The notes: a model not told the origin generated them from the sequence alone. A stretch of DNA of 64,000 nucleotides from Cordia subcordata (GCA_028554755.1 JAPTOF010000015.1:1922001-1986000), one strand, 5' to 3'; positions 32,213 to 45,440 are shown, counted from the stretch's first letter. A program made the numbers and translations.

Positions 32213-33924
32213 TCAATGAAATAAAGATAGAAAAGAAAAAAAAAGCAGGAAAAGTTGCAGTAAGGCCACTGGAGCCACCTCATGATCGATAACCACCACC
32301 TCACCTTTGCCAACTCTAGGTGTCTCTCCGCCACCACCATCCTTGACATCAGCACTACTATCACCTTTAGTGTTGGCCTCGACCTCTACCACTTCATCTT
32401 TCGAATCAACAATAGTAGGGGAAACAACTAGGACCTTTTCCCCTTGGGCCCCCGCCTCCACCGATGAGGGTTCTAATGCATCTAAAGAGGGATCAAGATT
32501 AACACTACCCAACCCTTCATTAGTGACATTGGGGGCAACATCTTTAGCAGATGGAACATGAACAGGGGTAGGAACCACCACTTCCCAAGAAGTAGTATTC
32601 TTGACAGCAAAAGCATTATCGAGAGGAGGGACTATATCATTCAAGACTGCATCAACCAAGGACTTAAGGAGGGAGGAGATTCACCTTACAGCAACTCTAT
32701 GGCCCTCTGAATGCCGACTTTGATATCGCTTTCATATTGAACGACTGCCTCCTTGAGGAGTTCGAAAGTGTACTCGACAAATGCTTTATACTTTACAATA
32801 GTGAAGTCTTTGACAATGTGAAATTCAGTCTCTAACTGAGTAACTTACTGGAGAACGATGCCTTTTTGTTGAAGGATGGCTTCTCTCTTTTACTCATGCG
32901 AGGCAATACGTTGAGTAGTCTCTTCCTTATCTTTCGAGAGGTTCTTCACTCCTTCATTGAGTTCTTCGAGAGTTGTCCGTTGGTTGCTGATGACCCCTCT
33001 GAGGGTGGTAATCTGATCGTCTCTTTTCTTCACCTTTCCCTCTAGAGCCCTTAATGCTCTGGTGTATTTCTCTTTCACGGATGACAGCTCCTCGAGATAG
33101 CACTTCTGGGCATTCTCCCTGGATGTCTTAAGCTACTTCACCTCCTCTTTGAGCCTATCAACCTCGCAAGTCTCGGTGGCGTCCAGAGATCAGTTGGCAA
33201 GTTCATTAGTGATGTGGCCCACGGTCTTGACCAACTTTGTAAATTCAGCTGCAAGTTCTCCTATATAAGAGGAAAAGAACAAACAAGTAAGATAAATAAT
33301 AAGAGAAGAAAAAGATAAGCATAAGAACAAGAAAAAAGAAAAGACAATAAGTTCATAAAGGAAGGCCTTACCCCAGTGTTGACCATGCCTAGTGAGAGAT
33401 GGAGATTGGCGGTACTGGCAAAAGTGACCAGGATAGAAAGATTCTGACCTAGAACATTTTGTGGAATCATTGAGATCCTCTGTGATCCCAATGATCTAGT
33501 AGCTGTAGTGGATTGTGGTGGTAGGAGTACGGGGGGTTGAGAATGATGGAGCCCTTGTGATAACAATTGTCAGCGATGGAGAAATGAGAGTAGAAGATGA
33601 CGTCTTCCCATGAGTGGCGGCACGAGAAGACTCGGCACCATTCGAAAGAGGTCCCCCTACAACTTATGATGTTGCACAGGTTTGTCTTCTTTGAAAATCT
33701 CGAGCCCCTCCTCAACAAGCCTTTTATCTTATCGGTCTTGACTGGGGCTAGGTTGGGCCGAGAAGGGCAGGCATCATCCTTATGATAACACCTTGCGTAG
33801 GCCACTTTGTCGGGGAATCTTGGGAAACTCAATTAGTTCACATTGACAGGCTACTGTAGTATGCAGCCAATTGCTGCTTCACCTCTTTCTTTTGAGGGGT
33901 CAATTGTCTCTTTCTACTAGACAT
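32213..33924 (-). pseudogene. antisense additional frame of the Tat-lineage element, coiled coil
   Basis: Minus-strand frame in at least three shifted pieces. It starts with ATG at 33924 (MSSRKRQLTPQKKEVKQQL, basic). Pieces follow at 33467-33832 and 32890-33078; the latter is a heptad-like region (LEGKVKKRDDQITTLRGVI) predicted as coiled coil. An acidic, V/E/P-rich tail is at 32213-32659. Some Tat-lineage elements, such as Grande, are known to carry an antisense gene after integrase; this placement agrees. Product unknown. The start codon lies next to the D insertion point, so the true N-terminus may differ. Confidence 0.6.
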
Positions 33925-33927
33925 ACC

Positions 33928-35743
33928 TAATGTGTTGTGTTTTTTTATGTGTTTGTATTGCTAATTGCTTATATTTTAGAGGTGTTCTAAGCTTTAATTT
34001 ATGCATTAGTATAGTACTTATGTTTTGAGATAGGCTTAAACAAAGTAATTGTACATAGTTGAGTTTAAGAGGTAAACGCTACATTAATTACTTGTTTTTG
34101 GTGACTTAAATGATTTGGGTATGTTGTTAAGCTCACACGATGAAGGGTGATAAAGACCAAAGGTGTATGGGTCATGGGGAAAAAGTTAGAAGTAAAGAAG
34201 ATGAAGAATGAAGACCCTATGATGAACCAGCTAACCCATAAGAGCTTATCGGCTGACCAGCAAGGAAAGCCAATAACTCCAAAGAAGAAGGGTTTGTACC
34301 AGCTGTACCAGTCAGCTAATAATTCCAAAGTGATTCAAATTTAAGCCAGCTGACCCCCTTTTTCAACCGATTAACCGATTAGACCAACCAGTAGCAACGC
34401 TGAAGGCTATAAATAAGGCTCGTTGCGAACATTTTTTATCTATCTATCACCACTACTTCACACACAAAACCCTACCTTCACCCACCTCTAATACACATAT
34501 TAACAACCCACCCACCTAGATCCAAGATTATTTTGGAGGATTACAACATCTTTTGGTAAGGATTTGCTCAAGATTGTAAAGAAATAAGTCAGGATAGAAG
34601 GGGAGCTTTCTCAACCCTCTTTCATCCTCTTTTATTTTATGCTTGAGTAGATAGATTATGGTGACTAAATGTGTAATTGGTTGATTTTCATACTCTTTGT
34701 TATTGGATTCCATTGGCTTATATGTATACATACTTTGTTCTTATTTTGAAAAGCTTTATATCATTCCAAGTCTATGTGTTTGAGGTAATGCTTGAATGAG
34801 TTGTATTTGCTATAAAACACTTCTAATCCTTAGATTATGCATGTCTATATGTGTGATTATGGATAATATGAAGCAGGTTGGTTCTATTCATGTCTATGTA
34901 TGTATGAAACTTACCTTATAGTGAATACATGCTCAAATATTGCTACATGTTGATGCTTAAATGCTTCCAATGGTGTAAATCAAACTTGTTTGTGTTTGTA
35001 TAGTGGATAGGACATCATCTTCATAATGCCTTACCTTAGAACATGTAAGGTTACGCCTATTAGACATCAATCTGCTATAGTGTCCTTAGAGCGATGGTGC
35101 ATAAGTTAGGACTACCCTAGATCGAGTCGTTTTTAGTTTTATATCCAGCTAATAGGAGTCCAAATAGGTTTACTCGACCCTAGTAACCCTAGGTCTTAGC
35201 TTTAAATCCAGCTAGCAGTTTAGGAGCGAGGTTAAGTTCATTCTAGGATAACTTGGTAGCTTTCTAGTCCCTCCTATGGCTTTAGGTACATAAGGACCAC
35301 ACCATAGCTTGAAATATGCACACTGAGGGTCGGACTTACATCGAGTCCTATGGTGTAATTCGAATAATACCTAATGGTCTAGTATTAGAGCATTCCCTCA
35401 GATAAGCAAATTCCCGAATCCCATAGCATAGAGGCAACGAGTCATCCATTCATGAGTATAGGTAACCCTATCACCTTCTTATTGTTTTAATCCCTCTAAG
35501 TTAGATTAGCTCTCACTTTTCCTTTCTTGCATTCGTAGTGTAGTCTTTTATTTTCCTTTTAGATCCCTAAAATCCAAAAAGTAAAAGTATAAAAAATGTT
35601 TAGGTTAGGTTTCTTTTTAGGTTTCCACTTGAGTACACATGCATAGGATTCCTTCCACACATTAGCCTCCCTGTGGTTCAACACCCGTACTTGCATCTGT
35701 GCTGTTGCAGGTCTTTTAGGACTTCTGCACTAGAGACACATCA
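33928..35743 (+). repeat. 5' LTR of element D (1816 bp)
   Basis: Starts TAATGTGTTGTG (TGATGTG expected) and ends GAGACACATCA. TATA box TATAAATA at 34408-34415. Stem-loops at 35133-35152 and 35196-35215 have TTAG/CTA(A/G) arms. Instead of GTCGAC palindromes it carries GCTGACCAGC-like words. Confidence 0.85.
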
Positions 35744-35749
35744 AGTTCT

Positions 35750-35767
35750 TGACGTTGTTGTCAGGGA
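35750..35767 (+). promoter_or_regulatory. decayed tRNA-Asp-type primer site of element D
   Basis: TGACGTTGTTGTCAGGGA, at the same distance from the LTR as in A. All changes from the canonical site are transitions. Confidence 0.7.
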
Positions 35768-36095
35768 GGCATGGTGGTTTGCATTCTTTGCTTGTGTGTT
35801 TTAGTAGTTGCTTAGTTTGTTTTTCTCGCTTTTTCTTTATAGTTTGTTTAGTTTTTGTTTATCTTTCTTCTTGTTTATATTATCTTGCTTTGGTTCTTGC
35901 TTATCTATCTTTGGTTTTGTTTCATTTGAGCTATTGTGTTTACTTTATGTACTTAGCTTGCTTACTTGTTTAGCTTTCTTAGTTTGTTTTTGTTTTTGTT
36001 TTTAGTAGATATTTTAGGATTGTGGATTATTTGTTGTTGTTTTCGGATTGTTGAAATTTTAGGGTTGAAGTAGCCAGAGCTAGGATAGTTCTTGC

Positions 36096-38450
36096 ATGCT
36101 TGACAGGAGATTCCTTGGAAATCCCCTAGTTCCCCTTAATCTCGAACTTGATAGGATTGCCAAGCATTTTAAGAATTTAGGAGATTTTCTTAAGGAGATG
36201 GTTGATCCCAATAATCCTTCTATTCCTCCACCTATCTCTTCGATGAATCCCATTTCACCTCATGATTACCATAGGCATCAAGTGCAAGATCATTTTAGAC
36301 AAAAGACTCATAGACCGGACCCACCCATAGATGAGGAGCTGACACTTAGGGAATTCTTCCTCCCTAATGCCTTTGAGCCTAACTTGGCTATTAATATTCC
36401 TAGGTTAAGGGAGGTGAGTTTCAAAATCAAGCTTAACATGTTGGCTATGCTCCATTCCTTCTATGGGACGAGCAATGAAAGTTCCTTAGACCACATTACT
36501 GATTTTGCAGGAAATGAGTTCCACCCTTTATGTCCCTAATGTGTCTCAAGAGGTTAATCTTCTTAGGTATTCCCATTCACCCTTCAGGATAAGACTAATA
36601 GTGTGTTTGGAATGATCTTATTTTAAGATACTTATCCTATTAAAATTTAGAGATATCTTATAAGATTTAAGATATCTTATCATATGCACAATGCATTCCA
36701 TAGTTGTAAAAAATAAGATAGGAAGGATTGCTTATTTCTTCTAAGATAGAAAGTATGATTTTGTTTTAAATTTTCATAGAATGCATGATAAGATTTCTTA
36801 AATCTTATAAGATGTACCCTCATTTTAATAGGATAAGTATCTTAAAATAAGACTTAAAATAAGACTATAACAAATAGAGCATAAGTCTTGCTTTCATTCT
36901 CTACCTAGTGGTTGTATCACATTATGGGCTGAGCTTTAATTTAGATTTTACTGAAAATTCTATCCCATGGCCAAGATGGTCGACCTTACGACCGCCATTA
37001 TGACTTTCTCGCAGCATGATCTAAAATTCTTTAATGAAGCTTCGGAGAGGTACAAATACCTTTTTAGACAGTGTTCGTACCATGGGTATGGTACTTATGA
37101 CCTACTCCAGTATTTCTTTCAAAGATTGAGTGAACAAAATATGATGATGGTCAACTCCACCTTTGGTGGTGGCTTCTATACCTTGAGATTGACTGAGGCA
37201 TAGGAGAAAATGGAATTGATGGCCGAGAACTCTTTTCAAAACTTTGCTATGGATAGGTCCAGTCGAGGAGGTAATAGAAGAGGTGTTAGTGAGGTGGAAG
37301 TTTCTTCTGATTTGTCCTCTGAGGTTAGAGCGTTGAACCATAAGTTAGATCAATTAATCTCTTTGTCCCTTTCCTCCCAGAATTGTAGAGCTAGTTCAGT
37401 AGGTTCTCCTTCTCCTCCTTTAATAGTTAAAGTGTGTGCATTGTGTTCTGAGCCATTTCACGAGAACATAGCTTGCCCCTTAGCACCCTAGTTTCCCGAG
37501 TTCATGCAAGAGCAAGTGGGTGCTACACAGGGTTATTCTCATGAGTACAATTCGTACTGTAACATATACAATATGGGTTAGAGGGACAACCTAAAGTTTT
37601 CTTGGAGACAGGGTCAGCATGAGTCTTAGTCCCAACCTCAGGCCTCATTCCAGTAGTGACCCCATCCTGCTAACCCTCCAAGGTTTTACCATGTCTATCA
37701 ACCTAGGCTTCCTAGTGTTCCTCAGCCATAGGCCCTCCTTGCTCCTATAGTATCCAACCTACTAGTGATGATAGGATTGAGAAGATGTTTCAATTGATGC
37801 AACAGGAGTTAGCTAGTTGTAAGCAACAAATAGAGAGTTATCAGGCTAGGGTAGATACCCAGTTAGGACAGTTTGCCACGTAGTTGAGCACTAGAGATCC
37901 TGGGAAGTTGCCTCCCAACCAAAGGTAAACCCTAGAGTCCAGTTTTGTTCCTCCACTGACATCACTTATCCCCCTCAAGCTCAGGCTAAGGCCGTCACCA
38001 CTCTTAGGAGCGATAGAATAGTGGACAATAGAGTAGAAGTTCACTATGTAGTGTTTACACCTAGTGGTCCTTCTGAGTCTAGAGAGCCTAATTGTAGCCC
38101 TGTAAAGAGAGGTATTACTGAGAGCATTGAGCCCGTTAGAGACCATGAAGAGAATAGTACTTCCCATCCACATCAAGAGGGAAAGAAGCCCATAAATGAT
38201 TCTCGTGTGTCTAGAGGTGTCACACCTAGAGCTCCCTTTCCATCCACCTTACAAAGGTCCACACTTAGTGAGGATTCTAGGTTTTTCAAGATCTTAAAGC
38301 ATCTTAAGGATCTTGATGTCAATCTTTCTTTAATAGATGCAATCCTTTCCATTCCCTTCTATTCTAATTTTTTTAAGGACCTTTATACGAGGAAGTATAG
38401 ATCTTCGAATATCTCTAAGAAGGTAAGGCTTACAGAGAAAGTGAGTAGCA
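36096..38450 (+). pseudogene. gag: gag of element D, with MITE and stops
   Basis: The open start 36096-36539 (NPLVPLNLELDRI) parallels gag of A. The frame is broken near 36510, then by the MITE at 36599-36881. It resumes at about 36967 (MAKMVDLTTAIMTFSQHDL) and includes the zinc knuckle CALCSEPFHENIACP near 37437-37481. Stops follow in the P/Q-rich region. Confidence 0.85.
36599..36881. mobile_element. Tourist-like hairpin MITE (283 bp) in gag of D
   Basis: Flanked by TAA at 36596-36598 and 36882-36884. A perfect 31-bp inverted repeat pairs 36616-36646 with 36822-36852, and inner segments (AGATATCTTATAAGATTTAAG versus its partner) continue the pairing. The outer ends (TAGTGTGTTTGG and reverse TGCTCTATTTG) match less well. 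The uninterrupted sequences of A (4865-4900) and F (56130-56160) show the empty site. TAA duplication and GTGTTTGG end point to PIF/Harbinger-type. Confidence 0.82.
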
Positions 38451-38454
38451 TTTT

Positions 38455-39235
38455 TACTTTGGGCCTCCGACCCAAGATGAGTGACCCTAGAGCTTTTACC
38501 ATTTCTTGTAGAACCTGTAAGACCCAAATTAATTGCGCCTTGCTAGATTTAGGGTCCAATGTGGATCTCATTCCTTACTCCATCTATTAACAACTAGGTT
38601 TAAGTGAATTGTCCCCTACACATGTTACTTTTCAACTGGCTGATATGTCTGAGCACAGACCTAGGGGTGTAGTAGAGGATGTTGTGGTCCAGGTAGGTGA
38701 GTTCGTGTAGACTATTGACTTTATAGTATTATATATAGATTCAGGTCACAACTCTAGACATTCTACACTCATTCTCTTAGGTTGCCCCTTCCTTGCTACC
38801 ATGGATGCTATTATCCATTGTCGGTCGGGGCCACTGAGATGAAATTTGGGAATTTGAGGTCCACTATGAAGGTCGCCGAAGTGGTGAATAGGGCTAGTGT
38901 AGGAGGAGAAAAGGTTGGAGAAGTGTGCCTTAGAGTTGATGTTTTTGATTCTTGTGTTGAAAAATTTGTAGTGAGGACTATAACTGATGGAGCGAAATTG
39001 AGGAAATTTGAGTATTTGTTGTCTAGCTCTGATTTAGAGACCTTAGAGCACAAATGTGTAGCTTTCACCTTCTTAGTTGAAGATTCTTTGATTGATAAGT
39101 CACTTGAGGTTATTTCTTCTTCCATTAATTCTAGTGATATCCCTGTTAATGATGTTAAGGTTGAATCCCCTTTGGTTAAGCCTAACCTATCGTTAAAGCT
39201 CAAACCCTTTCCCAAGCATTTAAAGTATGCTTTCT
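38455..39235 (+). pseudogene. pol: protease of element D, broken
   Basis: Active site LLDLGSNVDLIPYSIY near 38541-38590, followed at once by a TAA where A has a glutamine codon. The FAT-like end (CPFLATMDAIIH) and a TMKVAE block continue at 38782-39235. Confidence 0.82.
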
Positions 39236-40780
39236 TAGGCCGTGATAAGACCTTCCAGTTGTCATAACTTCCAAACTTTCTAATGAGCATGAGGACCATC
39301 TCTTAGATGTTCTGAGGAAATATAAGAAGGCTATAGGGTGGAAGATTGATGATTTAAGAGGTATTGACCCTTCAGTTTACATATATCATATTCACCTGAA
39401 GGATAGAGCCGTTCCTTCTAGCAAGATGAAAGAAGGCTAAACCTACATTAAACAAAGTAGTTAAGAAAAAGATCATTAAACTTTTAGATGTAAGCATTAT
39501 TCATCTAATCTTCAATAATAAGTAGGTTAGTTTGGTCTAGGTAGTCCTTAAGAAGTCAGGGATCACGGTTATGGAAAATGAGAGAGGAGAGCTTATCCCT
39601 TTACACACTTCCATGGGTTGGAGAGTTTATATTGACTATAGGAAGCTCAACTCTAAAACTAGAAAGGATCATTTCCTGTTGCCTTTTCTGCACTAGATTT
39701 TAGATAGAGTAGTTGGGCATAGCTACTATTGTTTTCTAGATGGCTATTTAGGGTATAATTAGATCCCCGTGTTTCCTGAGGACCAGGAGAAGACCACATT
39801 TACTTGTCTTTATGGCACTTTTGCCTATAGGAGGATACCCTTCAGTCTTTGTAATGCGCCAGTGACTTTTTAGAAGTGTATGATGGCTATTTTTAGTAAC
39901 TTGAGAGAGAAGCATTTAGAGATTTTCATGGATGACTTCTTGGTCTTTGGTGGTAGCTTTGATGAATGCTTGAGTCACCTCTCTTTAGTACCATTGTATA
40001 GAGAAGAACTTAGTGTTGAGTTGGGAAAAGTCCTACTTCATGGTGTAGCGGGGGACAATTTAGGTCACATAATTTCACTTAGTGGTATTCAAATTGACCC
40101 AACTAAGGTAGAATTGAATGAGAAGTTGCCTATCCCTAAATGTGTTAAGGATGTTAGGCCTTTTCTAGAGCATGCAAGATTTTACTGTAGGTTTATCAAG
40201 GATTTTAGCCACATAGCGCATCGTTTGTCTAGGCTATTAGCACAAGATATCCCATTTGAGTTCGATGATGAGTGTGTTAGGGGGCTTATATTGTCTACTT
40301 CCTCGATCATCGAACCTTCTAACTACAATCTCTCATTTGAGGTTATGTGTGATGCATCCGATTATGTGATATGAGCTATTTTAGGTCAAAAGTGAGATAA
40401 GTTGCCCCATGTTGTGTACTGTGCTAGTAAGACTCTTGATGAAGCTCAAAAGAATTATACCACTATAGAAAAAAAGCTTCTAGCGGTAGTCTTCTCCCGT
40501 GACAAGTTTAGGTCGTACATCCTAGGGACCAAAGTTCTACATTGATTGTGGGGTATTGAGATATTTTTTAGCTAAGAAAGAATCTAAGCCCCACTTGATT
40601 AGGTGGTTACTCCTTATTTAAGAGTTTGACGTTGAGATTTGAGATAAAAAGAGTAGTGAGAATTTGGTAGCGAATCACTTTTCCCATCTTGTTAATGAGT
40701 CTTCTAGTGATTTATCTCCTTTTTGTGATTCCTTTCCCAACAAGAAATTATTTGCTGTCTCTCATCATATATCATGGTTT
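39236..40780 (+). pseudogene. pol: RT-RNase H of element D, broken
   Basis: Blocks seen: the IGWKIDDLRGI linker (about 39330), GWRVYIDYRKLN (about 39620), FLDGYLGYN (about 39735), catalytic FMDDF (about 39925), and [16 protein letters not shown] (about 40418). Stops and indels between almost all blocks. Confidence 0.85.
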
Positions 40781-40789
40781 GCTCATATT

Positions 40790-42028
40790 TTCAATTATCT
40801 TGCCATTGGGCATTTTTTGTCCCATTAAGAGAAGAGAGAGAGAGATAGGTTTCTAGCATAATACATTTCTTTTGGGAGGATCCTTATCTTTCTAAGGTGT
40901 ATGCAAATTAAATGATTCGTTGGTGTGTGCCTGAGGACGAATTTGAAAGTGTGTTGAGTATGTGTCACGATAAGGGATGTAGTAGAAAGAAGACCACCGC
41001 AAAGGTCTTGCAATGTGGAATTTTTTGGCCCACTTTCTTTAGGATACCCAAGATTATTGCAAAAAGTGTGTTAAATGTCAACAATCCAGGTCCATCTCTA
41101 GGAGAAACATGATGCTTTTATCCCATATTCTTTCATGTGAGCTTTTTGATGTTTGGGGTATAGATTTCATGGGTCCATTTCCACTCTTTTTTGGGTACCA
41201 ATACATTTTAATTGCCGGGGATTACGTATCCAAATGGGTTAAGGCTATCCCCATACACACTAATGACTATGGGGTAATGGTTAAATTCATTAAAGATAAC
41301 ATTTTCTCTAGATTTGAAGTCCCTAGGATCTTGACTAGTGATGGGGTTTGTATTTTCACCATAGGACTTTAGAGGCCTTGTTAAGGAGATATTCGATTAC
41401 TCATAAGGTTGCTACTCCTTATCACCCACAAATTAGTGGACAAGTAATGGTGTCCAATAAGAAGGTCAAGCACATTTTAGAGAAAACAATTTGGCCTGAT
41501 AGGAGAGATTGGTCTATTAGGTTAAATGATGTTTTGTGGGCCTACCATACCACTTTTAAAATTCTTATTAGTATGTCTTCATATAGATTAGTTTATGGAA
41601 AAGCTTGTCACTTGCTGATAGAACTTAAGCATAGGGCTTATTGGGTAATCAAGGCCCTAAACTTTGATTTTAACAAGAGTGGGTGAGAAAAGGAAGCTTA
41701 TCTAACGGAATTAGAGGAGCTTAGATACAAGGCGTATGAGAACTCCAAACTTTGTAAAGATAGGATGAAGAGATTGCATGATAGTCATATTCCTAAGAAA
41801 TTATTCTCTCTCTGTGATAATGTTTGGTTATCTAACTCACATTTGAATCTTTTTCTAGGAAAGTTCAAGTCAAGATGGGATGGTCCGTATGAGGTATTGG
41901 AGGCCTACCCTTTTGAAGCGGTCAAGATTAAGAACTTGAAGGATGGCCGAGAGTTGATGGTAATCGGCCAATGCTTGAAGCATGCATATGATCCAAGAAT
42001 GGCTTGTGTGGAAACTATAGTGCTTTAA
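40790..42028 (+). pseudogene. pol: integrase of element D, broken
   Basis: Pieces 40912-41112 (zinc domain; the first histidine pair is partly deleted), 41109-41372 (GIDFMGP, LTSDG), 41348-41686 (SGQVMVSNKK, where the catalytic Glu is changed to Met) and 41765-42028 (SRWDGPYEV). Frameshifted between pieces. Confidence 0.85.
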
Positions 42029-42390
42029 GACCCCATCAATAGAGAATGATAAAAAGTTGGTAATTGCCTGGCTGATGGTGTGGTGGTTAGGGTAGTAAGA
42101 GGGAACCTAGGTTGAGTTTTACAATTTTGCACTTCTTGTTTTCTTTTCCTTTCATTTGTTTATCACCCAGACCATAGTGTTGAATCCTAATCCCTTTCTC
42201 CCACAGGATACACCATTGCTTACTATTGCACATGCCAATGCCAGTTTACATAGGCAATGCTACTAACTTTGTTCCTTTTGAGTGTTTGTGGCTTGTGAGT
42301 CATAGGGTTAGTAGCAGATTGAATCACCATTAGCATAGGGTGCTTTGAAGACAAAGTAAGGTTGTAACTATCCTTTCTCCACTTATTCCT
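42029..42390 (+). other. tail of element D, left part
   Basis: Non-coding, parallel to 10079-10430 of A. Cut by element E after TTCCT (42386-42390). Confidence 0.75.
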
Positions 42391-44356
42391 TAATTGCTAT
42401 CTCGCGACATAAGCCTAAATAACCCACAAGTGCACGGGTCACGTGCAGTAAAGTGTGTGCGAATGTGGGGTCAAATCCACAAGGAGGCCTAACATGTGTG
42501 GTGTCCTAAGCTATGTGCGTCCTAAAAGGCTACATGTTGGGTCCCTAAACTACGATGTTTTTGGTGTTTTGGGATTGAGGGGAGCTCGAGAAAAGAAAAC
42601 CTAATCTAAGGACAAGAAAATAAAAGGGGCGTGTGTGTGAAACGGTGGAATCAAGCAAGCTAAGGAAGTCAAACATGTAGAAATGGGGACTAGGGCGATT
42701 ACATCTTGCCTATGGATAATTATTACGTCTATCTAAGGATGCTTGATGGATATACTTAGTTGCTCTCATTTAGACCTTTAGTTAACCTCTTAATAGAGCC
42801 CGTAGGACTCAATGCGAGTCTGTCCCTAGGCACGTCTACCTAGACCTACGGCATGGTCCTTATGACTTAGGCATCAGGGCTAGCTAATCAAGGTACTAGG
42901 TGATTCAAATTGATCTAACCCTAGCATCTAAACCATTGATTAGGTTTAAAGCCAAGACCTAGTTCGTTTAAGGTCGACTAACATACCCTGAAACCCATTA
43001 ACTGGATTTAAAGTAAGGGAAACTCGACCTACGCTAGCCATTATTTGAACACCATCGATCATCATCACAATAGACGGTATTAACATTTGAGCACAAAGCA
43101 TACACATCTAGGACATGGCATTCAATGATAAGTTGACCTATCCTACTACTAAACATATAGACATGCTTAGATTACACCAATTTAAGCAATAGCACCTAAC
43201 ATATAAGTAATAAAAGCTATTTATGCTATTAAGTATGCTAACACACACATAAACATGTATATAGCCATACCCACTTCATGTAATCACCACACAAACACAG
43301 ACATCCTAGTATAATGATGTAGAAATGGTTAATACCAAAATAGGATTCAATATATATATGCAACTTCATTGAGGCATTTCAACAAACACGTAGACATGTA
43401 TGTAAAATAGTCTTTGAAACCCTAAGCACAAAGCAAATATATATATATAGATATATGTATAAATTCATCAAGTACCATTACAAAAGAGTATTAATCAATC
43501 CATAAATACAAGAATAATCACCCTACATAACTTTAATCTAACATAATTAGATTTAGGATAAAAGAGAGATCCTAAATCCTAGTGTTTGATCCTCTTGAAT
43601 CCTTGGTTCCAAGTGTCAAATGAGTTTAGAAGTGAGTGTGTAAGGTGGTTTTAGGTGGATTTTGGGTTTAGGGAAATAGGCATGTGAATTGGTTGGTGTT
43701 CTCTATGAAAAATGGATGAAAGTTGGCTTAAATAGAGCTATCAAAGCGCAGGGCCAAGGACATAGCCAGTCAACCGACTTTGGGGCTAAGTCAATCAGCC
43801 TAAATTGGCCCAGATTCTGATTTAGCTGGTTGACCAAACAGGAGGTCAATTGGTCTTGACAGTAAATGTCCATATCTTGCTCATTTTGGTCCCGAATTGC
43901 GCACTATTTTTCTATGGCTTCATACTACTTTCAGGGATCTACCAACCCATCTTTTGCACCCTAAAACATGTTCAATATTTGTCCATGTCCTTGTTTGGTT
44001 GCAAGCTTTGAATTTGGCTCCCATTCTGCTCGGTTTCGCCTCGGTCACTTTTTCTTTTGCCCAGCCACTTCTGAATTCACTTTCTTTATTCCTTTATGTC
44101 TGAAACACCCTTGGCTTTGTTCCACACTCCAAGCTCCCTCAATGAAGCTCCAATTATGTTCCCGAATCTCACCTAAAATAAGCAATAAATGGGCATTAAT
44201 GTAGCATTTAAGTCCTAACTTCAACTATAAACATTTAAACCCTAATATGCACAAGTATGACCTAAATGCTATACTAATGCACCAAATGAAGTAAAAAAAC
44301 ACCTCAAAACAAGTATATACATGCAATACACAACCACACACAAAACCAACACATCA
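42391..44356 (-). repeat. 3' LTR of element E (1966 bp)
   Basis: Runs from TAATTGCTATCTCG (TGATTGC expected) to AACACATCA on the plus strand. Belongs with B and C by its AGGCTTATGTCGCGAGATAGC end. TATTTAAG-type TATA box near 43732 on the minus strand. Confidence 0.87.
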
Positions 44357-45440
44357 ACACCCCTAAACCTTCTCCTTACTTGTTCCCAAGCAAGCCTAAA
44401 CTTTAGTTTATCTTTAAAGTCGATACAAATGGTTGCCTAAGGGATTGATTTGCTATTAAGGAGAGTCTAAGGAGTATGAAGGGGTCGTTCCTTTTGTAAA
44501 GCAGTCTCCAAGCCTTTTTGGATCCTCTCCTTACTCGCAAGGGGTCTCACATCTCCGGGAAGTTCCCAAGTAGCTGTAACTACAACAAGCCAGGGAGTTT
44601 TATGCACGCACACAAGATGTTGATACTTTATGCCCCCTCAACTAACATGGCCTCCCTAACATACACATAGCGTTAAAGATACAAGGAGAAAAAAGAATGT
44701 ACAATCATAATGGCGCACAAAGAACATAAGAGCCTTGTTTACAACACATCAAAAGAACAAAATGATAACTTGTGCTAAATTGACATTGTATGACTTAAGC
44801 ACTTATCCAATGCATTTCACTTTTCATATTTTTATTTCCTTTTGGCTTTTTTGGATTTTTTCAATTTTTTGGCTTTTTCAAGCTCTTTTTTCATTTTTTT
44901 GGGTATTTTTCACACTTTTTGTATTACGTTACATAACAAAAAGAAAAGAAAAAGAAAGGGTAAGGAACATGAAAAGGAACCAATAAAGGAAGCGGTACTC
45001 ATATCAAAATCCTTTTCAAACTCTTTTTCCAACCAAGTCACGAGGTAGCTAAAAGGTGCATTCTTAAAGGCACTCACTCCCTACAACTTTCAAGGGCATC
45101 TCCTTCAAGTAATGGTTCTCCCTCCACTCTATTCACTCCCCACAATACAACCTTATCTACACCAATCAATTGAATCAATCACAAGAGCCAACACTTTAAT
45201 CAACAAGAGATAAACGACTCTACATGCATAAAAATTGAAAAAAAATTACTATTTTTAAACACATAATGCACATCTACCCTAGTCAAAGCATATAATAAAA
45301 AAACCAAACATAAAAATTGAAAAAATTTTAGTATTTTTAAAGACATAATGCACATTTACCCTAGTCAAAGCATATAATAATAAAACCAAACTACCACACC
45401 CCCAAACCTAAACTTTGCTTGTACTCAAGCAAATCGACGA
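44357..45440 (-). other. non-coding tail of element E with two purine-tract motifs
   Basis: The true tract (minus: AAGTAAGGAGAAGG then TTTAGGGGTGT) is next to the 3' LTR. The second tract-like motif (minus: GTACAAGCAAAG then TTTAGGTTTGGGGGTGTGG) is at about 45440-45393. Between them lies an A-rich tract (44930-44965). Same plan as A, D and F. Confidence 0.75.

Larger units (their letters stand above)
25326..33927 (+). mobile_element. Tat-lineage Ty3/gypsy retrotransposon, decayed, 3' end off window
   Basis: Short 5' LTR, a primer-site-like sequence, gag start at 25815, zinc-binding gag end, protease, RT, a second archaeal-type RNase H, integrase, and an antisense frame. The extra RNase H after the normal one is a hallmark of the Tat lineage. 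A hAT-like insert lies near the gag start, and element D enters at 33928. The rest would lie beyond the right edge of the window. Confidence 0.85.

Noticed and set aside
43897..44204. Frames of 68 and 78 codons in E 3' LTR, mirrored at 49655-49947 in the 5' LTR
   Set aside because: Similar only because the two LTRs are copies; they are antisense to element transcription and differ in frame breaks.
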